From the NCBI GenBank assembly GCA_021804565.1, contig JAJZHK010000023.1:1-41848 (forward strand): a DNA stretch of 41,848 nucleotides, given 5' to 3'. The position numbers were made by a program, and so were the translations under genes. Shown here one piece after another: positions 19,346-28,012 of this stretch; the first letter of the stretch is position 1, and each line of letters opens with the position of its first letter. A model generated the notes under the pieces. The model was not told the DNA's origin and searched no databases. It was given only the letters and a program-made list of their open reading frames with translations. Source of the DNA: Pseudomonadota bacterium (GTDB lineage: Bacteria > Pseudomonadota > Gammaproteobacteria > Pseudomonadales > Moraxellaceae).

Positions 19346-19431
19346 GCTTCGTGACAAGGCCAGGGGCAGGACTTGGCCTGTTTTCCGGACTCTCCCCTTG
19401 CCGCCCTGACAGGTCTTTGGCACAATGATCG

Positions 19432-19457
19432 CTGCCATTACTGCCATGAGCTGCCAT
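19432..19457. repeat. Three direct CTGCCAT repeats in the cyd/regulator intergenic region
   Basis: CTGCCAT occurs at 19432-19438, 19441-19447 and 19451-19457, about one helical turn apart, the last touching the regulator start codon. The group is roughly 87-112 bases upstream of the sigma-54 -24 element of cydP, the distance expected for an upstream activator site. Binding is inferred only. Confidence 0.4.
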
Positions 19458-20682
19458 GACACCGCCCGAGCTGCCCAGCCTCAGCGACTATCTCGATGCC
19501 CTCGAGTACCCGCACGTGCTGCTCACCGCCGAACATCGCATCGTCCATGTCAATCCGGCCTACATCCAGCGCTACGGGCCACCTCCGGCGGGCGCCCGCT
19601 GCTATCAGATCGCCCATGGTCACCAGCGCCCTTGCGATGAACTCGGCGAGCCCTGCCCCCTGCAGCAGGCGCTGCGCCAGGAGAGCGCGCAACGTGTCGT
19701 GCACCGCCACCTGCACAGCGATGGCAGTGTGCGCACCGTCGAGGTCACCCTGCAGCCGCTGCACCGCCAGGGCCGGGCCTATATCATCGAACGCCTGCGC
19801 GACCTGACCGGCATCCAAAATACCGATCAGGCCGCCCTGGTCGGCCAGTCAGCGGCCTTTTTGAGCCTGCTCGAACGCCTCGTCAAGGTGGCACGCACCG
19901 ACTTGCCGGTGCTCATCCTCGGCGAGACCGGCAGCGGCAAGGAGATGGTGGCGCAAGCCCTGCACCGGCAATCGCCACGACACAACGAAGCCTTCGTTGC
20001 CGTCGACTGTGCCAGCATCAGCGACAGCCTCTTCGAGAGCGAGTTTTTTGGCCATGAGAAGGGGGCGTTCACCGGCGCCAGCCAGACCCGTATCGGTCTG
20101 GTCGAAAGCGCCCAGGGCGGGACACTGTTCCTCGATGAGATCGGTGACATGCCGCTCTCGCAACAGGTCAAGCTGCTGCGCCTGCTGGAGACCGGCAGCT
20201 ATCGCCGGGTCGGCTCGTCGAGCCTGCGCCGCGCCCAGGTGCGCATCATCGCCGCCACCCACCGGCCGCTCGATGAGTTCGTCGCCGAGGGCCGCTTTCG
20301 TGCCGATCTCTACTACCGCCTGAACATCTTTCCGCTGCGCCTGCCCCCCCTGCGCGAGCGCCGCGAAGACCTGCCCCTGCTCGTCCAGCACCTGCTCGAA
20401 ACGATAGGGGCCAGTGCCCCCAAACGCGCCTCGACGGCTTTTCTTGAGCAACTGGCACAGCTGCCCTTTCCCGGCAATATCCGTGAACTCAAGCACCTCC
20501 TGCAGCGCGCCTGCCTGCTCGCCGATGGCGATCTGCTGCAGCCCTGGCACATCGACAGCGACCCCCTGCCGGCGCCCCGCCCGGCACCCCTGACACGCAA
20601 GGAACAGGCGCGCCGTCTGGGCATCAGTGAACGTACCCTGTATCGCCGCCTGCACGCTGACACGGCGCAGCAAAGCCGCTGA
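19456..20682 (+). CDS. Sigma-54-dependent transcriptional activator with PAS domain
   Basis: This 408-residue bacterial enhancer-binding protein has three parts. First is an N-terminal PAS-like domain (residues ~10-120) with a Cys/His cluster, C49, H54, C60 and C67 ([19 protein letters not shown]), suggesting a metal or redox sensor. Next is an AAA+ domain with Walker A GETGSGKE (~156-163), the sigma-54-contacting GAFTGA (203-208) and Walker [10 protein letters not shown]. Last is a short Fis-type [23 protein letters not shown]. There is no receiver domain, so it senses directly rather than through a kinase. It is divergent from cydPABX, whose promoter looks sigma-54-dependent, so cyd is the likely target. 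No clear ribosome binding site is seen before the ATG. Confidence 0.9.
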   Translation: MTPPELPSLSDYLDALEYPHVLLTAEHRIVHVNPAYIQRYGPPPAGARCYQIAHGHQRPCDELGEPCPLQQALRQESAQRVVHRHLHSDGSVRTVEVTLQPLHRQGRAYIIERLRDLTGIQNTDQAALVGQSAAFLSLLERLVKVARTDLPVLILGETGSGKEMVAQALHRQSPRHNEAFVAVDCASISDSLFESEFFGHEKGAFTGASQTRIGLVESAQGGTLFLDEIGDMPLSQQVKLLRLLETGSYRRVGSSSLRRAQVRIIAATHRPLDEFVAEGRFRADLYYRLNIFPLRLPPLRERREDLPLLVQHLLETIGASAPKRASTAFLEQLAQLPFPGNIRELKHLLQRACLLADGDLLQPWHIDSDPLPAPRPAPLTRKEQARRLGISERTLYRRLHADTAQQSR

Positions 20683-20732
20683 CGATAGCTTACAATGGCC
20701 GCTTCTCCCCAAGACCTGTCTGAAGGCCACCG

Positions 20733-22046
20733 ATGACCACCGAACTGCTCTTGCCCGCTGGCAACCTGGAAAAAATGCGCGCGGCTTATGCCTACGGCGC
20801 CGACGCCGTCTACGCCGGTCTGCCGCGCTACTCCCTGCGCGCCCGCAACAACGAGTTTCGCCAGGAGCAGCTGGCGGCGGGCATGGCCGAGGCGCGGGCG
20901 CTCGGCAAGAAGTTCTACATCACCTGCAACATCCTGCCGCACGACGACAAAGTGCGCTCCTTCGTGCGCCAGCTGCAGCCGCTCATCGAGCTGCAGCCCG
21001 ATGCGCTGATCATGGCCGATCCTGGCCTCATCATGCTGGCCCGTGAAGCCTGGCCGGACCTGGCCATCCACCTGTCGGTACAGGCCAACACCCTCAACCA
21101 AGCGGCGGTGCGCTTCTGGCAGGGGCTGGGGCTGCGCCGCATCATCCTTTCCCGCGAGCTGTCCCTGCACGAAATCGGCGGCATACGCCAGGCCTGCCCG
21201 GACATCGAGCTGGAAGTCTTCGTGCACGGCGCCTTGTGCATCGCCTACTCCGGGCGCTGCCTGCTCTCCGGCTACTTCAACCGCCGCGACCCCAACCAGG
21301 GCACCTGCACCAACGCCTGCCGTTGGGACTACAAGGTGCACGCCGGTGAGGAAGACACCAGCGCCCTGTCCGGCTTTAGCTGGCAGTCCGAGCTCGAACA
21401 GCCGCTGCAGGCGATGGAGCGGCACCCGCTGGCGGATCGCATCTACCTCATCGAAGAGCGCGAGCGCCCGGGCGAGCTGATGCCCATCGAAGAAGACGAG
21501 CACGGTACCTACATCATGAACTCGCGGGATCTGCGGGCCGTCGAGCAGGTGGCGGCGCTGGTCGCCCTGGGCGTCAACTCGCTGAAGATCGAAGGCCGCA
21601 CCAAGTCCCTGTACTACGTCGCCCGTACCGCGCAGGTCTACCGTCAGGCCATCGACGACGCCCAAGCCGGTCGCCCCTTCGACGCCCGTCTGCTGAGCGA
21701 GCTCGATGGCCTGGCCCACCGTGGCTACACCACCGGCTTTCTCGAGCGGCAGCGCAGCGATGCCACCCAGAACTACGCCACCGGCAGCTCGCAACAGGGT
21801 CACAGCCAGTTCGTCGGTCAGGTGCTCAGTCAGCACGAAGGCTGGGCGCTCGTCGACGTCAAGAACCGTTTTGCCATCGGCGACACCCTGCTGATCATCC
21901 ACCCGCAAGGCAACCGTGAGCTGCGGCTCGAGCAGATGCACGATGAGCAGGGCGCGCCCGTGCAGGTCGCCGCGGGCAATGGCCATAAAGTACGCATCCC
22001 GCTGGACGCCGCCGACACCCGTACCCTGCTGGCGCGACGCGCCTGA
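20733..22046 (+). CDS. trhP: tRNA 5-hydroxyuridine modification protein TrhP (peptidase U32 family, YegQ)
   Basis: This 437-residue protein starts MTTELLLPAGNLEKMRAAYA. It aligns by eye with E. coli YegQ throughout, including YGADAVYAG, LSVQANTLN, the U32 signature EVFVHGALCIAYSGRCLLSG, and the Cys-containing RDPNQGTCTNACRW that may hold a metal or Fe-S site. TrhP acts in prephenate-dependent formation of ho5U34, the first step to cmo5U in wobble positions. Despite the family name, no protease role is expected. It is a single gene with its own 50-base upstream gap. Confidence 0.92.
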   Translation: MTTELLLPAGNLEKMRAAYAYGADAVYAGLPRYSLRARNNEFRQEQLAAGMAEARALGKKFYITCNILPHDDKVRSFVRQLQPLIELQPDALIMADPGLIMLAREAWPDLAIHLSVQANTLNQAAVRFWQGLGLRRIILSRELSLHEIGGIRQACPDIELEVFVHGALCIAYSGRCLLSGYFNRRDPNQGTCTNACRWDYKVHAGEEDTSALSGFSWQSELEQPLQAMERHPLADRIYLIEERERPGELMPIEEDEHGTYIMNSRDLRAVEQVAALVALGVNSLKIEGRTKSLYYVARTAQVYRQAIDDAQAGRPFDARLLSELDGLAHRGYTTGFLERQRSDATQNYATGSSQQGHSQFVGQVLSQHEGWALVDVKNRFAIGDTLLIIHPQGNRELRLEQMHDEQGAPVQVAAGNGHKVRIPLDAADTRTLLARRA

Positions 22047-22152
22047 TCCGGCGCTTTTGCTGACACAAAATCCAGTGGGCTGGCGCCGACAGCGGTAGTT
22101 ATTTCATGGGCCTTTCGCTACTATAGGAGTCCTTGCTAAAGGAAGGCTTAGA

Positions 22153-24030
22153 ATGTGTGGGATTGCGGGTTTCCTGGGGGATCTGCCGGATTCGCAAGAC
22201 ATTTTGCTGCGCATGACCGACCGCCTTGCGCATCGCGGTCCCGACGCACAAGGCCATTTCCATCACCCGGGTGTGCATCTCGGCCATAGGCGGCTGGCGG
22301 TCATCGACCTCGAGAGCGGCCGGCAACCGCTGTTCAATGAAGACGCCAGCATCGCCGTCGTTTTCAACGGCGAGATCTACAACTTCCAGGAGCTGCGTCA
22401 GCGCCTGCAGGCGCTCGGCCATCACTTCAGCACCCACACCGACAGCGAAGTGCTGGTGCACGGCTACGAAGCCTGGGGCCTGCAGCTGCTCGACGAACTG
22501 CGCGGCATGTTTGCTTTCGCCATCTGGGACGAGGCGCAGCGCAGCCTGCTGCTGGCGCGCGACCATCTGGGGGTGAAGCCGCTCTACTACGCGCAGAGCG
22601 CGGACGGTCGGCAGCTGGCCTTCGCCTCTGAGCTCAAGTCGCTGCTGCAGCATCCTGGGGTCGCCCCGGCACTCGATCATGAAGCCCTCGGCCTCTATCT
22701 GGAGTCGCAGTACATTCCCGCTCCGCGCAGCATCTACGCCGGGATCAAGAAACTGGCCGCCGGCCACTGGCTGCGCGTCGACCCTCGGGGGCTGCAGATC
22801 CAGCGTTACTGGCAGGCCCCCTACGCCAGCTCCGCGCAAGCCTGGGCCGCTTGTGGTGAAGCGGAGGCCCTCGAGCGGGTCGACAGCGCCTTGCGCGAGA
22901 GTGTCGCCGGCATGCTGGTGGCCGATGTGCCCCTCGGTGTCTTCCTCAGCGGCGGGGTCGACTCGAGCCTGATCGCCGCCCTCGTCGGCGAGCTCAAAGG
23001 CAGCCCCGTCGACACCTTCACCTTGGGGTTTTCCGGGGCGGTCGCCGGCAGCGAACACGAGGTCGCCGCGCGCGTCGCGGAGCATATCGGCAGCCGCCAT
23101 CACACCCTGATGCTGCAGGCCGACGACGTCCTCGCCGCTTTTGACAGCTTTGTCGACATCTTCGATGAGCCCTTCGCCGACCCGGCCGCCCTGCCGACCT
23201 TGCTGCTGGCGCAGTACGCGCGCCAGCACGTCACCGTCGTCCTCACCGGCGAGGGTGCCGATGAAGTCTTTGCCGGTTATGGCAACTACCCACGCCGCCT
23301 GCTCGATGAGCGCAAGACCGGCTGGCTGGGCGGGCGCTACTCGCCGCTGCCCGCCCTCATCCGTCAGCTGCCCGCCCGGCTGCGCAAGGACCGCATCCTG
23401 AAAGCCATCAGCACCGACATCTCGCGGCGTTACGCCACCATACCGAGTGTCTTCGATGCGCAGCTGCGCCAGCAGCTGTACACGCCCGAGTTTCTCGCCC
23501 GCCACCAGGAGAGCATCGCCGACTACGCCCAGGCCCACTACCTGGCCTGTGACGCGCCGGACTACCTCGAGCACCTGCTCCATATCGACCGCAACCTGTG
23601 GCTGCCCGACGATCTGCTCAGCAAGGTCGATCGCGCCACCATGGCCTACGCCCTGGAAGCCCGCGTGCCCTACCTCGATCACCGCTTTGTGGAACTCTGC
23701 TGCGGCATCCCGGCGAGCCTGAAGGTGCAGGGCAAAACCAGCAAGTACCTGCTCAAGCGCCTGGCCGAGCGCTACCTGCCGGCCGCGGTCGTCTATCGCA
23801 ACAAGCAAGGCTTTGTGCTCCCCCTGGCCGAGTGGCTGGCCGGTCCCCTGCAAGGGGCCGTCGAGCAGGCTCTGGGCCAGCTGGCGCAACGCCGTCTGTT
23901 CCTGCCCACCGCCTTGCGCCGTCTGCAGCAGGAGCACTACAGCGGCCAGCGTCATCATGCCGGTCGCTTGTGGACCCTGCTGGTGCTCGAGCGCTGGCTG
24001 CAACGCTACGCCCCGGAATTTTCTTTATGA
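22153..24030 (+). CDS. Asparagine-synthase-like glutamine amidotransferase (first copy)
   Basis: This 625-residue AsnB-type protein has an N-terminal Ntn glutaminase domain with catalytic Cys2 (MCGIAGFLG), RLAVIDLESGRQPLF, FNGEIYN and the TDSE loop. The C-terminal synthetase domain has the PP-loop LSGGVDSSLIAAL and TGEGADEVFAGYGNYPRR. All residues needed for ATP-dependent amide transfer are visible. It heads a glycosyltransferase cluster, so amidation of a sugar acid in a surface polysaccharide, as proposed for WbpS-like proteins, is more likely than free asparagine synthesis; that is inference. AAGGAAGG precedes the ATG, and a weak TACTAT -10 lies at 22119-22124. The stop overlaps the next ATG (ATGA). 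Confidence 0.9.
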   Translation: MCGIAGFLGDLPDSQDILLRMTDRLAHRGPDAQGHFHHPGVHLGHRRLAVIDLESGRQPLFNEDASIAVVFNGEIYNFQELRQRLQALGHHFSTHTDSEVLVHGYEAWGLQLLDELRGMFAFAIWDEAQRSLLLARDHLGVKPLYYAQSADGRQLAFASELKSLLQHPGVAPALDHEALGLYLESQYIPAPRSIYAGIKKLAAGHWLRVDPRGLQIQRYWQAPYASSAQAWAACGEAEALERVDSALRESVAGMLVADVPLGVFLSGGVDSSLIAALVGELKGSPVDTFTLGFSGAVAGSEHEVAARVAEHIGSRHHTLMLQADDVLAAFDSFVDIFDEPFADPAALPTLLLAQYARQHVTVVLTGEGADEVFAGYGNYPRRLLDERKTGWLGGRYSPLPALIRQLPARLRKDRILKAISTDISRRYATIPSVFDAQLRQQLYTPEFLARHQESIADYAQAHYLACDAPDYLEHLLHIDRNLWLPDDLLSKVDRATMAYALEARVPYLDHRFVELCCGIPASLKVQGKTSKYLLKRLAERYLPAAVVYRNKQGFVLPLAEWLAGPLQGAVEQALGQLAQRRLFLPTALRRLQQEHYSGQRHHAGRLWTLLVLERWLQRYAPEFSL

Positions 24031-25151
24031 GCCTGAACACCCCTCTGCGCATCTTGCACACCGAGTCCTCGACAGGATGGGGAGGTCAGGAAATCCGTAT
24101 CCTGAGTGAAGCGCGGGGCCTGCTCGACCGGGGTCACAAGGTGCAGCTGATCTGCCCGCCCGAGGCCCAGATCGCCGCTGCCGCCGACCGCCTCGCGATC
24201 CCCTGCGTACGCCTGCCCATAGGCCGCAAGAAGCTCTCCGCGCTGCTCACACTGCGCCGCTGGCTGGCTCGCCATGGCCAGGACTGGGAGCTCATCAACA
24301 CCCACAGCTCGACCGACTCCTGGCTGGTGGCGCTGGCCCAGCTGAGCCTCAGCCGGCGCATCCCGGTGGTGCGCACCCGCCATGTCTCGACACCGATCAA
24401 GGCCGGTGCCCTGCAGCACTGGCTCTACCAGCACGCCTGCCGCCACGTCGTCGTCACCGGCGAGGCGCTGCGCCAGCAGATCCATGCGGACAACGGCGTC
24501 CGCCTCGAGCACATGAGTTCGGTGCCCACCGGTATCGATCTTGAGCGTTTTCGCCGCCGCCGGTCAGCTTCGGCGGCGCGACAGCAGCTGCACCTGAGCG
24601 ACCGCCCCAGCCTGTGCATCGTCGCCACCTTGCGCGACTGGAAAGGCCATGACGACCTGCTCGCCGCTTTCGCCGAACTGCACCGGGAGACACCGGAATG
24701 GCAACTGCTGATCGTCGGCGACGGCCCCAGACGCCAGCATCTGCAGGACCGCGTGCAGACGCTGCAGCTGCAGGACGACGTCGTCTTCGCCGGCAATGTC
24801 GAGGCGGTGCAAGACTGGCTGCAGGCGGCGGACCTCTTCGTGCTGCCCTCCTTCGGCAATGAAGGGGTGCCGCAGAGCATCATGCAGGCGATGGCCTGCG
24901 CCTTGCCGGTGGTCAGCACCCCGGTGGGCGCCATCGCCGAGGTGGTCAGCGCCGAGCACACCGGCCTTTTGCTGCCGGCGCGTGACATCGACGCCCTGCG
25001 CCTGGCCCTGCGCCGGCTGATGGACCAGCCCGAGCTGCGCCAGCGCATGGGGCAGGCCGCCCGCCTTGCGGCGGAACAGCGCATGGGCCTGGACACGATG
25101 CTCGATCGCATGCAGAACATTTTCAGCCAAGCACGCCGCGAGGTCGACTGA
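24027..25151 (+). CDS. Glycosyltransferase family 4
   Basis: This 374-residue cytoplasmic GT-B enzyme probably adds a hexose to a lipid-linked or LPS-core acceptor. The N-terminal donor/acceptor loop reads TGWGGQEIRILSEARGL. The C-terminal nucleotide-sugar site has the E-x7-E-type motif NEGVPQSIMQAMACALPVVS followed by TPVGAIAEVV. It overlaps the upstream amidotransferase by four bases and ends five bases before the second one. The sugar it transfers cannot be told from sequence. Confidence 0.9.
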   Translation: MSLNTPLRILHTESSTGWGGQEIRILSEARGLLDRGHKVQLICPPEAQIAAAADRLAIPCVRLPIGRKKLSALLTLRRWLARHGQDWELINTHSSTDSWLVALAQLSLSRRIPVVRTRHVSTPIKAGALQHWLYQHACRHVVVTGEALRQQIHADNGVRLEHMSSVPTGIDLERFRRRRSASAARQQLHLSDRPSLCIVATLRDWKGHDDLLAAFAELHRETPEWQLLIVGDGPRRQHLQDRVQTLQLQDDVVFAGNVEAVQDWLQAADLFVLPSFGNEGVPQSIMQAMACALPVVSTPVGAIAEVVSAEHTGLLLPARDIDALRLALRRLMDQPELRQRMGQAARLAAEQRMGLDTMLDRMQNIFSQARREVD

Positions 25152-25155
25152 AGTC

Positions 25156-26991
25156 ATGTGTGGAATCGGTGGATATTTTGCCCGCACCGTGCGTGCCCCG
25201 GAAGTCGCCGAACGCATGCTCAGCACCTTGCGGCCACGTGGCCCTGACGCCCAGGGGCTGCTGTTCTGGGACGCCCGGTGGCAGCGTAGCGCGGAGGTGG
25301 CGCACAATGCGCTGCTGCACACCCGTCTGGCCATCATCGATCCCTGCCCGCGCTCCAACCAGCCGATGGGCAACCGCGCCGGCGACGTCTGGATCAGCTA
25401 CAACGGCGAGGTCTACGACTGGCAGGAGGACGCCCGGCTCCTGCAGGCGCAGGGCTACCATTTTGACACCAGCAGCGACACCGAGTTCATCCTCCACGCC
25501 TATGAGGCCTGGGGCCTGGACATGCTGCCGCGACTGCGCGGCAAGTTCGCCCTCGCCCTGCTCGATTTGCGCCAGAACTGCCTGTGGCTGCTCAGCGACC
25601 GCCTCGGCCAGAAGTCCATCGTCTACTACCACGACGGTGCCGAGTTTGCCTTCGCCTCGACCGTGCGCGCCCTGCTGCCGTTTCTGCCGGCGGCGCAGCG
25701 CCAGCTCAACGCCGCCGCCATCGACGCCTACCTGGCGCATCGCTACATCCCCACCCCGGCGACCATCTTCAGCGCCATACACCGGCTGCCGCCCGGCCAT
25801 GCCCTGCGCTTTGATCTGCACAGCCGTGAGCTGCAGCTGCACCCTTACTGGTCGCTGCAAGAGGCCGAGCGACCCAGCAAAAGCTGGCAGGACGAGCTGG
25901 CCCAGGCCATCCAGCTGCGCACCACCGCCGATCGTCCGGTCGGTCTTCTGCTGAGTGGCGGCATTGATTCGGCGGTGATCGCCTGGCATCTGGCCGCCAG
26001 CCAGCACCGCGAGATCAGTTCCTACACCGTCGCCTTCGACGACCCGGTGTACGACGAGTCGGCGATCACCCAGCGCATGGCGGATGAGCTGCAACTGCCG
26101 CTCACCAAGATCAGCTTTCGCAGCGACTGGTTCCAGCATTTTGAGGCGATCGTCGCCGATCTCGACGAGCCTTTCGCCGATCCCGGGGCCTTCCCGCTGT
26201 GGATCCTGATCCGTCAGCTGGCCGACCAGGTGAAAGTGGTGCTCACCGGCGACGGCGGTGATGAGCTGCTCGCCGGCTACAAGCGTTACCGCCAGCACCT
26301 GCACTCGGCCTGGCGCGGTCCGCTGCGCCTGCCCTTGCCGATACTCGCTCAGGCACAGGCCAAGGGCTGGCGCAAGACCCTGACCGAGGCCAGCATGTCC
26401 TGGCAGGACGCCTACAGCCTGCGCTTCTCGGGAATGACCCCCAACCAGCGGCGCTGGCTGCAGCCCGATTACTGCGGCCCGCACACTTACTGGCGGCAAG
26501 CGCCGACGCGGGCGAGCAACCCTCTGCAGCAGCTGCTCGACATCGACCGCATCAATGTGCTGCCCGACTACATCCTGCGCAAGGCCGACCTCTGCTCGAT
26601 GTCCCACGGCGTCGAGCTGCGCTCACCCATGCTCGATCATCGCTTCGTCAGCGCGCTGCTGAGCCGGCCACAGCAGGAGCTCTATACGCCGGTGCCCAAG
26701 GCCATCTTCACCCAGGTCTGCCCGCTGATCACGTCGCTGCGCCTGCTCAAGAACAAAAAGCGTGGATTTTCGCCACCCCTCGGCGCTGCCCTGCGTCAGG
26801 GTCTGGCCGACCGGCTGCCTGAGCTCGGCCGGCGTCTGGCCACGCTCAGCGCCGGCCAGCTCGATGCCGCACGCACCCAGCACATGGTCGACAGCTGGCA
26901 GCGCGGCGAACATGGCCTGGATGAGCACATCCTGCAGCTGCTGATCCTGGATGTCTCGCTCAGCCAGCTGAAAACCCTGGCCGAATCCTGA
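25156..26991 (+). CDS. Asparagine-synthase-like glutamine amidotransferase (second copy)
   Basis: This 611-residue paralogue of the gene at 22153 is clearly diverged. Cys2 is intact (MCGIGGYFART), as are HTRLAIIDPCPRS, SYNGEVYDW and SDTE. The PP-loop is LLSGGIDSAVIAWHL with TGDGGDELLAGYKRY, so both half-reactions look functional. Two distinct copies flanking one GT4 suggest two different acceptors rather than redundancy. ATG 25156 is chosen because Cys must be residue 2 for maturation; the upstream in-frame extension is overlap with the GT4 gene. Confidence 0.9.
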   Translation: MCGIGGYFARTVRAPEVAERMLSTLRPRGPDAQGLLFWDARWQRSAEVAHNALLHTRLAIIDPCPRSNQPMGNRAGDVWISYNGEVYDWQEDARLLQAQGYHFDTSSDTEFILHAYEAWGLDMLPRLRGKFALALLDLRQNCLWLLSDRLGQKSIVYYHDGAEFAFASTVRALLPFLPAAQRQLNAAAIDAYLAHRYIPTPATIFSAIHRLPPGHALRFDLHSRELQLHPYWSLQEAERPSKSWQDELAQAIQLRTTADRPVGLLLSGGIDSAVIAWHLAASQHREISSYTVAFDDPVYDESAITQRMADELQLPLTKISFRSDWFQHFEAIVADLDEPFADPGAFPLWILIRQLADQVKVVLTGDGGDELLAGYKRYRQHLHSAWRGPLRLPLPILAQAQAKGWRKTLTEASMSWQDAYSLRFSGMTPNQRRWLQPDYCGPHTYWRQAPTRASNPLQQLLDIDRINVLPDYILRKADLCSMSHGVELRSPMLDHRFVSALLSRPQQELYTPVPKAIFTQVCPLITSLRLLKNKKRGFSPPLGAALRQGLADRLPELGRRLATLSAGQLDAARTQHMVDSWQRGEHGLDEHILQLLILDVSLSQLKTLAES

Positions 26992-27001
26992 GGAGCTCGC
27001 C

Positions 27002-28012
27002 GTGAACCCTGAGCGCATACTCGCCATCCAGGTGACCCGCATCGGCGACACCCTGCTGGTCGTTCCCTCCCTGCGCGCTCTTGCCGAGCACTTTCCTGCG
27101 GCGCAGATCGACGTTCTCGGCCATCCGCAGCGTGCTGAGGTTCTGCAAAATCTGCCTTTCCTGCACCGTGTCGGCAGCATCACCAAGCGTTCGGCCCCCT
27201 GGCGCGGTCATACCGGCCGGGCTTACGATCTGGCCGTGGTCTGGGGGCAGGACAGCGCTCTGGTGCGCTATGCCTTGCGCCAGGCCGATGAAGTCGTCGC
27301 CTGCACCCAGAAAGACGCCGCCTTGAACCGCCGCCTGAAGGCGGCGGTGACCCTGCCTTCCGACCGTGAGCTGCCGCTCAGCCACTGGCAGCTGCAACTG
27401 CTCGAGCTCGGCCTTGGCATCTCCACCGAGCAGCGTCATGTCGAGGTTGCCCTCAGCGCCGCCGAGATCGCCTGGGCGCAGGACTACCGGCGCCGGCTGG
27501 CGGCGCCCGGACCGCTGGTGGGCATCGTCCTCGAGACCTTTCCCACCTCGACGCATCGCAACTGGCCGATCGAACACTTCGCCCGCTGCCTGCAACTCCT
27601 CGAGGAGCAGGTCGCCGGTCTGCAGGTCATCGTCCTCGGCCAGAACCTGGCCCAGGACAAGATCGCCGTGCTGCGCCAGCGGCTCGGTGGGCGCCTGCAT
27701 CTGGGCGCCGGCCTGAGTCTGCGCCAGAGCATGGCCCTCATCGCCCATCTCGACCTCTACCTCGGTCTGGACACCGGCCCCAGCCATATCGCCTCGGCCC
27801 TGCCGGTCCCCTCGGTCTGTCTGTTTCACTGCATGCGCCGGGGACCGCTGGTGCTGTCGCCGCGCTATCCTGAGCGCCTGATCATGATCGAGCACCCCAC
27901 CCCCAGCGCCGCCTGCAGCTTCGCGCTCGACATGTCGGCGATCAGCCCCGAACAAGTGTTTGCGGCCTGCTGGCAGCAACTGCAGAAATACCCATGGCCT
28001 ACATCCTGCTGA
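27002..28012 (+). CDS. Glycosyltransferase family 9 (heptosyltransferase-like), first copy
   Basis: This 336-residue protein starts at GTG with GAGGAG six bases ahead. The N-terminal GT9 motif is TRIGDTLLVVPSLRALAEHF. The C-terminal nucleotide-sugar region has LGLDTGPSHIASALPVPSVC. GT9 enzymes transfer heptose or related sugars to LPS core on the cytoplasmic face. It sits ten bases after the second amidotransferase and overlaps the next GT9 gene by 19 bases. Not assignable to WaaC, WaaF or WaaQ by eye. Confidence 0.9.
   Translation: MNPERILAIQVTRIGDTLLVVPSLRALAEHFPAAQIDVLGHPQRAEVLQNLPFLHRVGSITKRSAPWRGHTGRAYDLAVVWGQDSALVRYALRQADEVVACTQKDAALNRRLKAAVTLPSDRELPLSHWQLQLLELGLGISTEQRHVEVALSAAEIAWAQDYRRRLAAPGPLVGIVLETFPTSTHRNWPIEHFARCLQLLEEQVAGLQVIVLGQNLAQDKIAVLRQRLGGRLHLGAGLSLRQSMALIAHLDLYLGLDTGPSHIASALPVPSVCLFHCMRRGPLVLSPRYPERLIMIEHPTPSAACSFALDMSAISPEQVFAACWQQLQKYPWPTSC

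Noticed and set aside
19357-19379. Dyad AGGCCA-N11-TGGCCT near the cyd promoter as activator site
   Set aside because: Only 12-34 bases upstream of the -24 element, too close for a looping enhancer-binding protein; could still bind another factor.
22099-24003. 634-codon antisense frame opposite the first amidotransferase
   Set aside because: Same shadow effect; low-complexity Gln/Gly/Val-rich translation without domains.
25123-26607. 494-codon antisense frame opposite the second amidotransferase
   Set aside because: Shadow of the AsnB-like gene, no motif.
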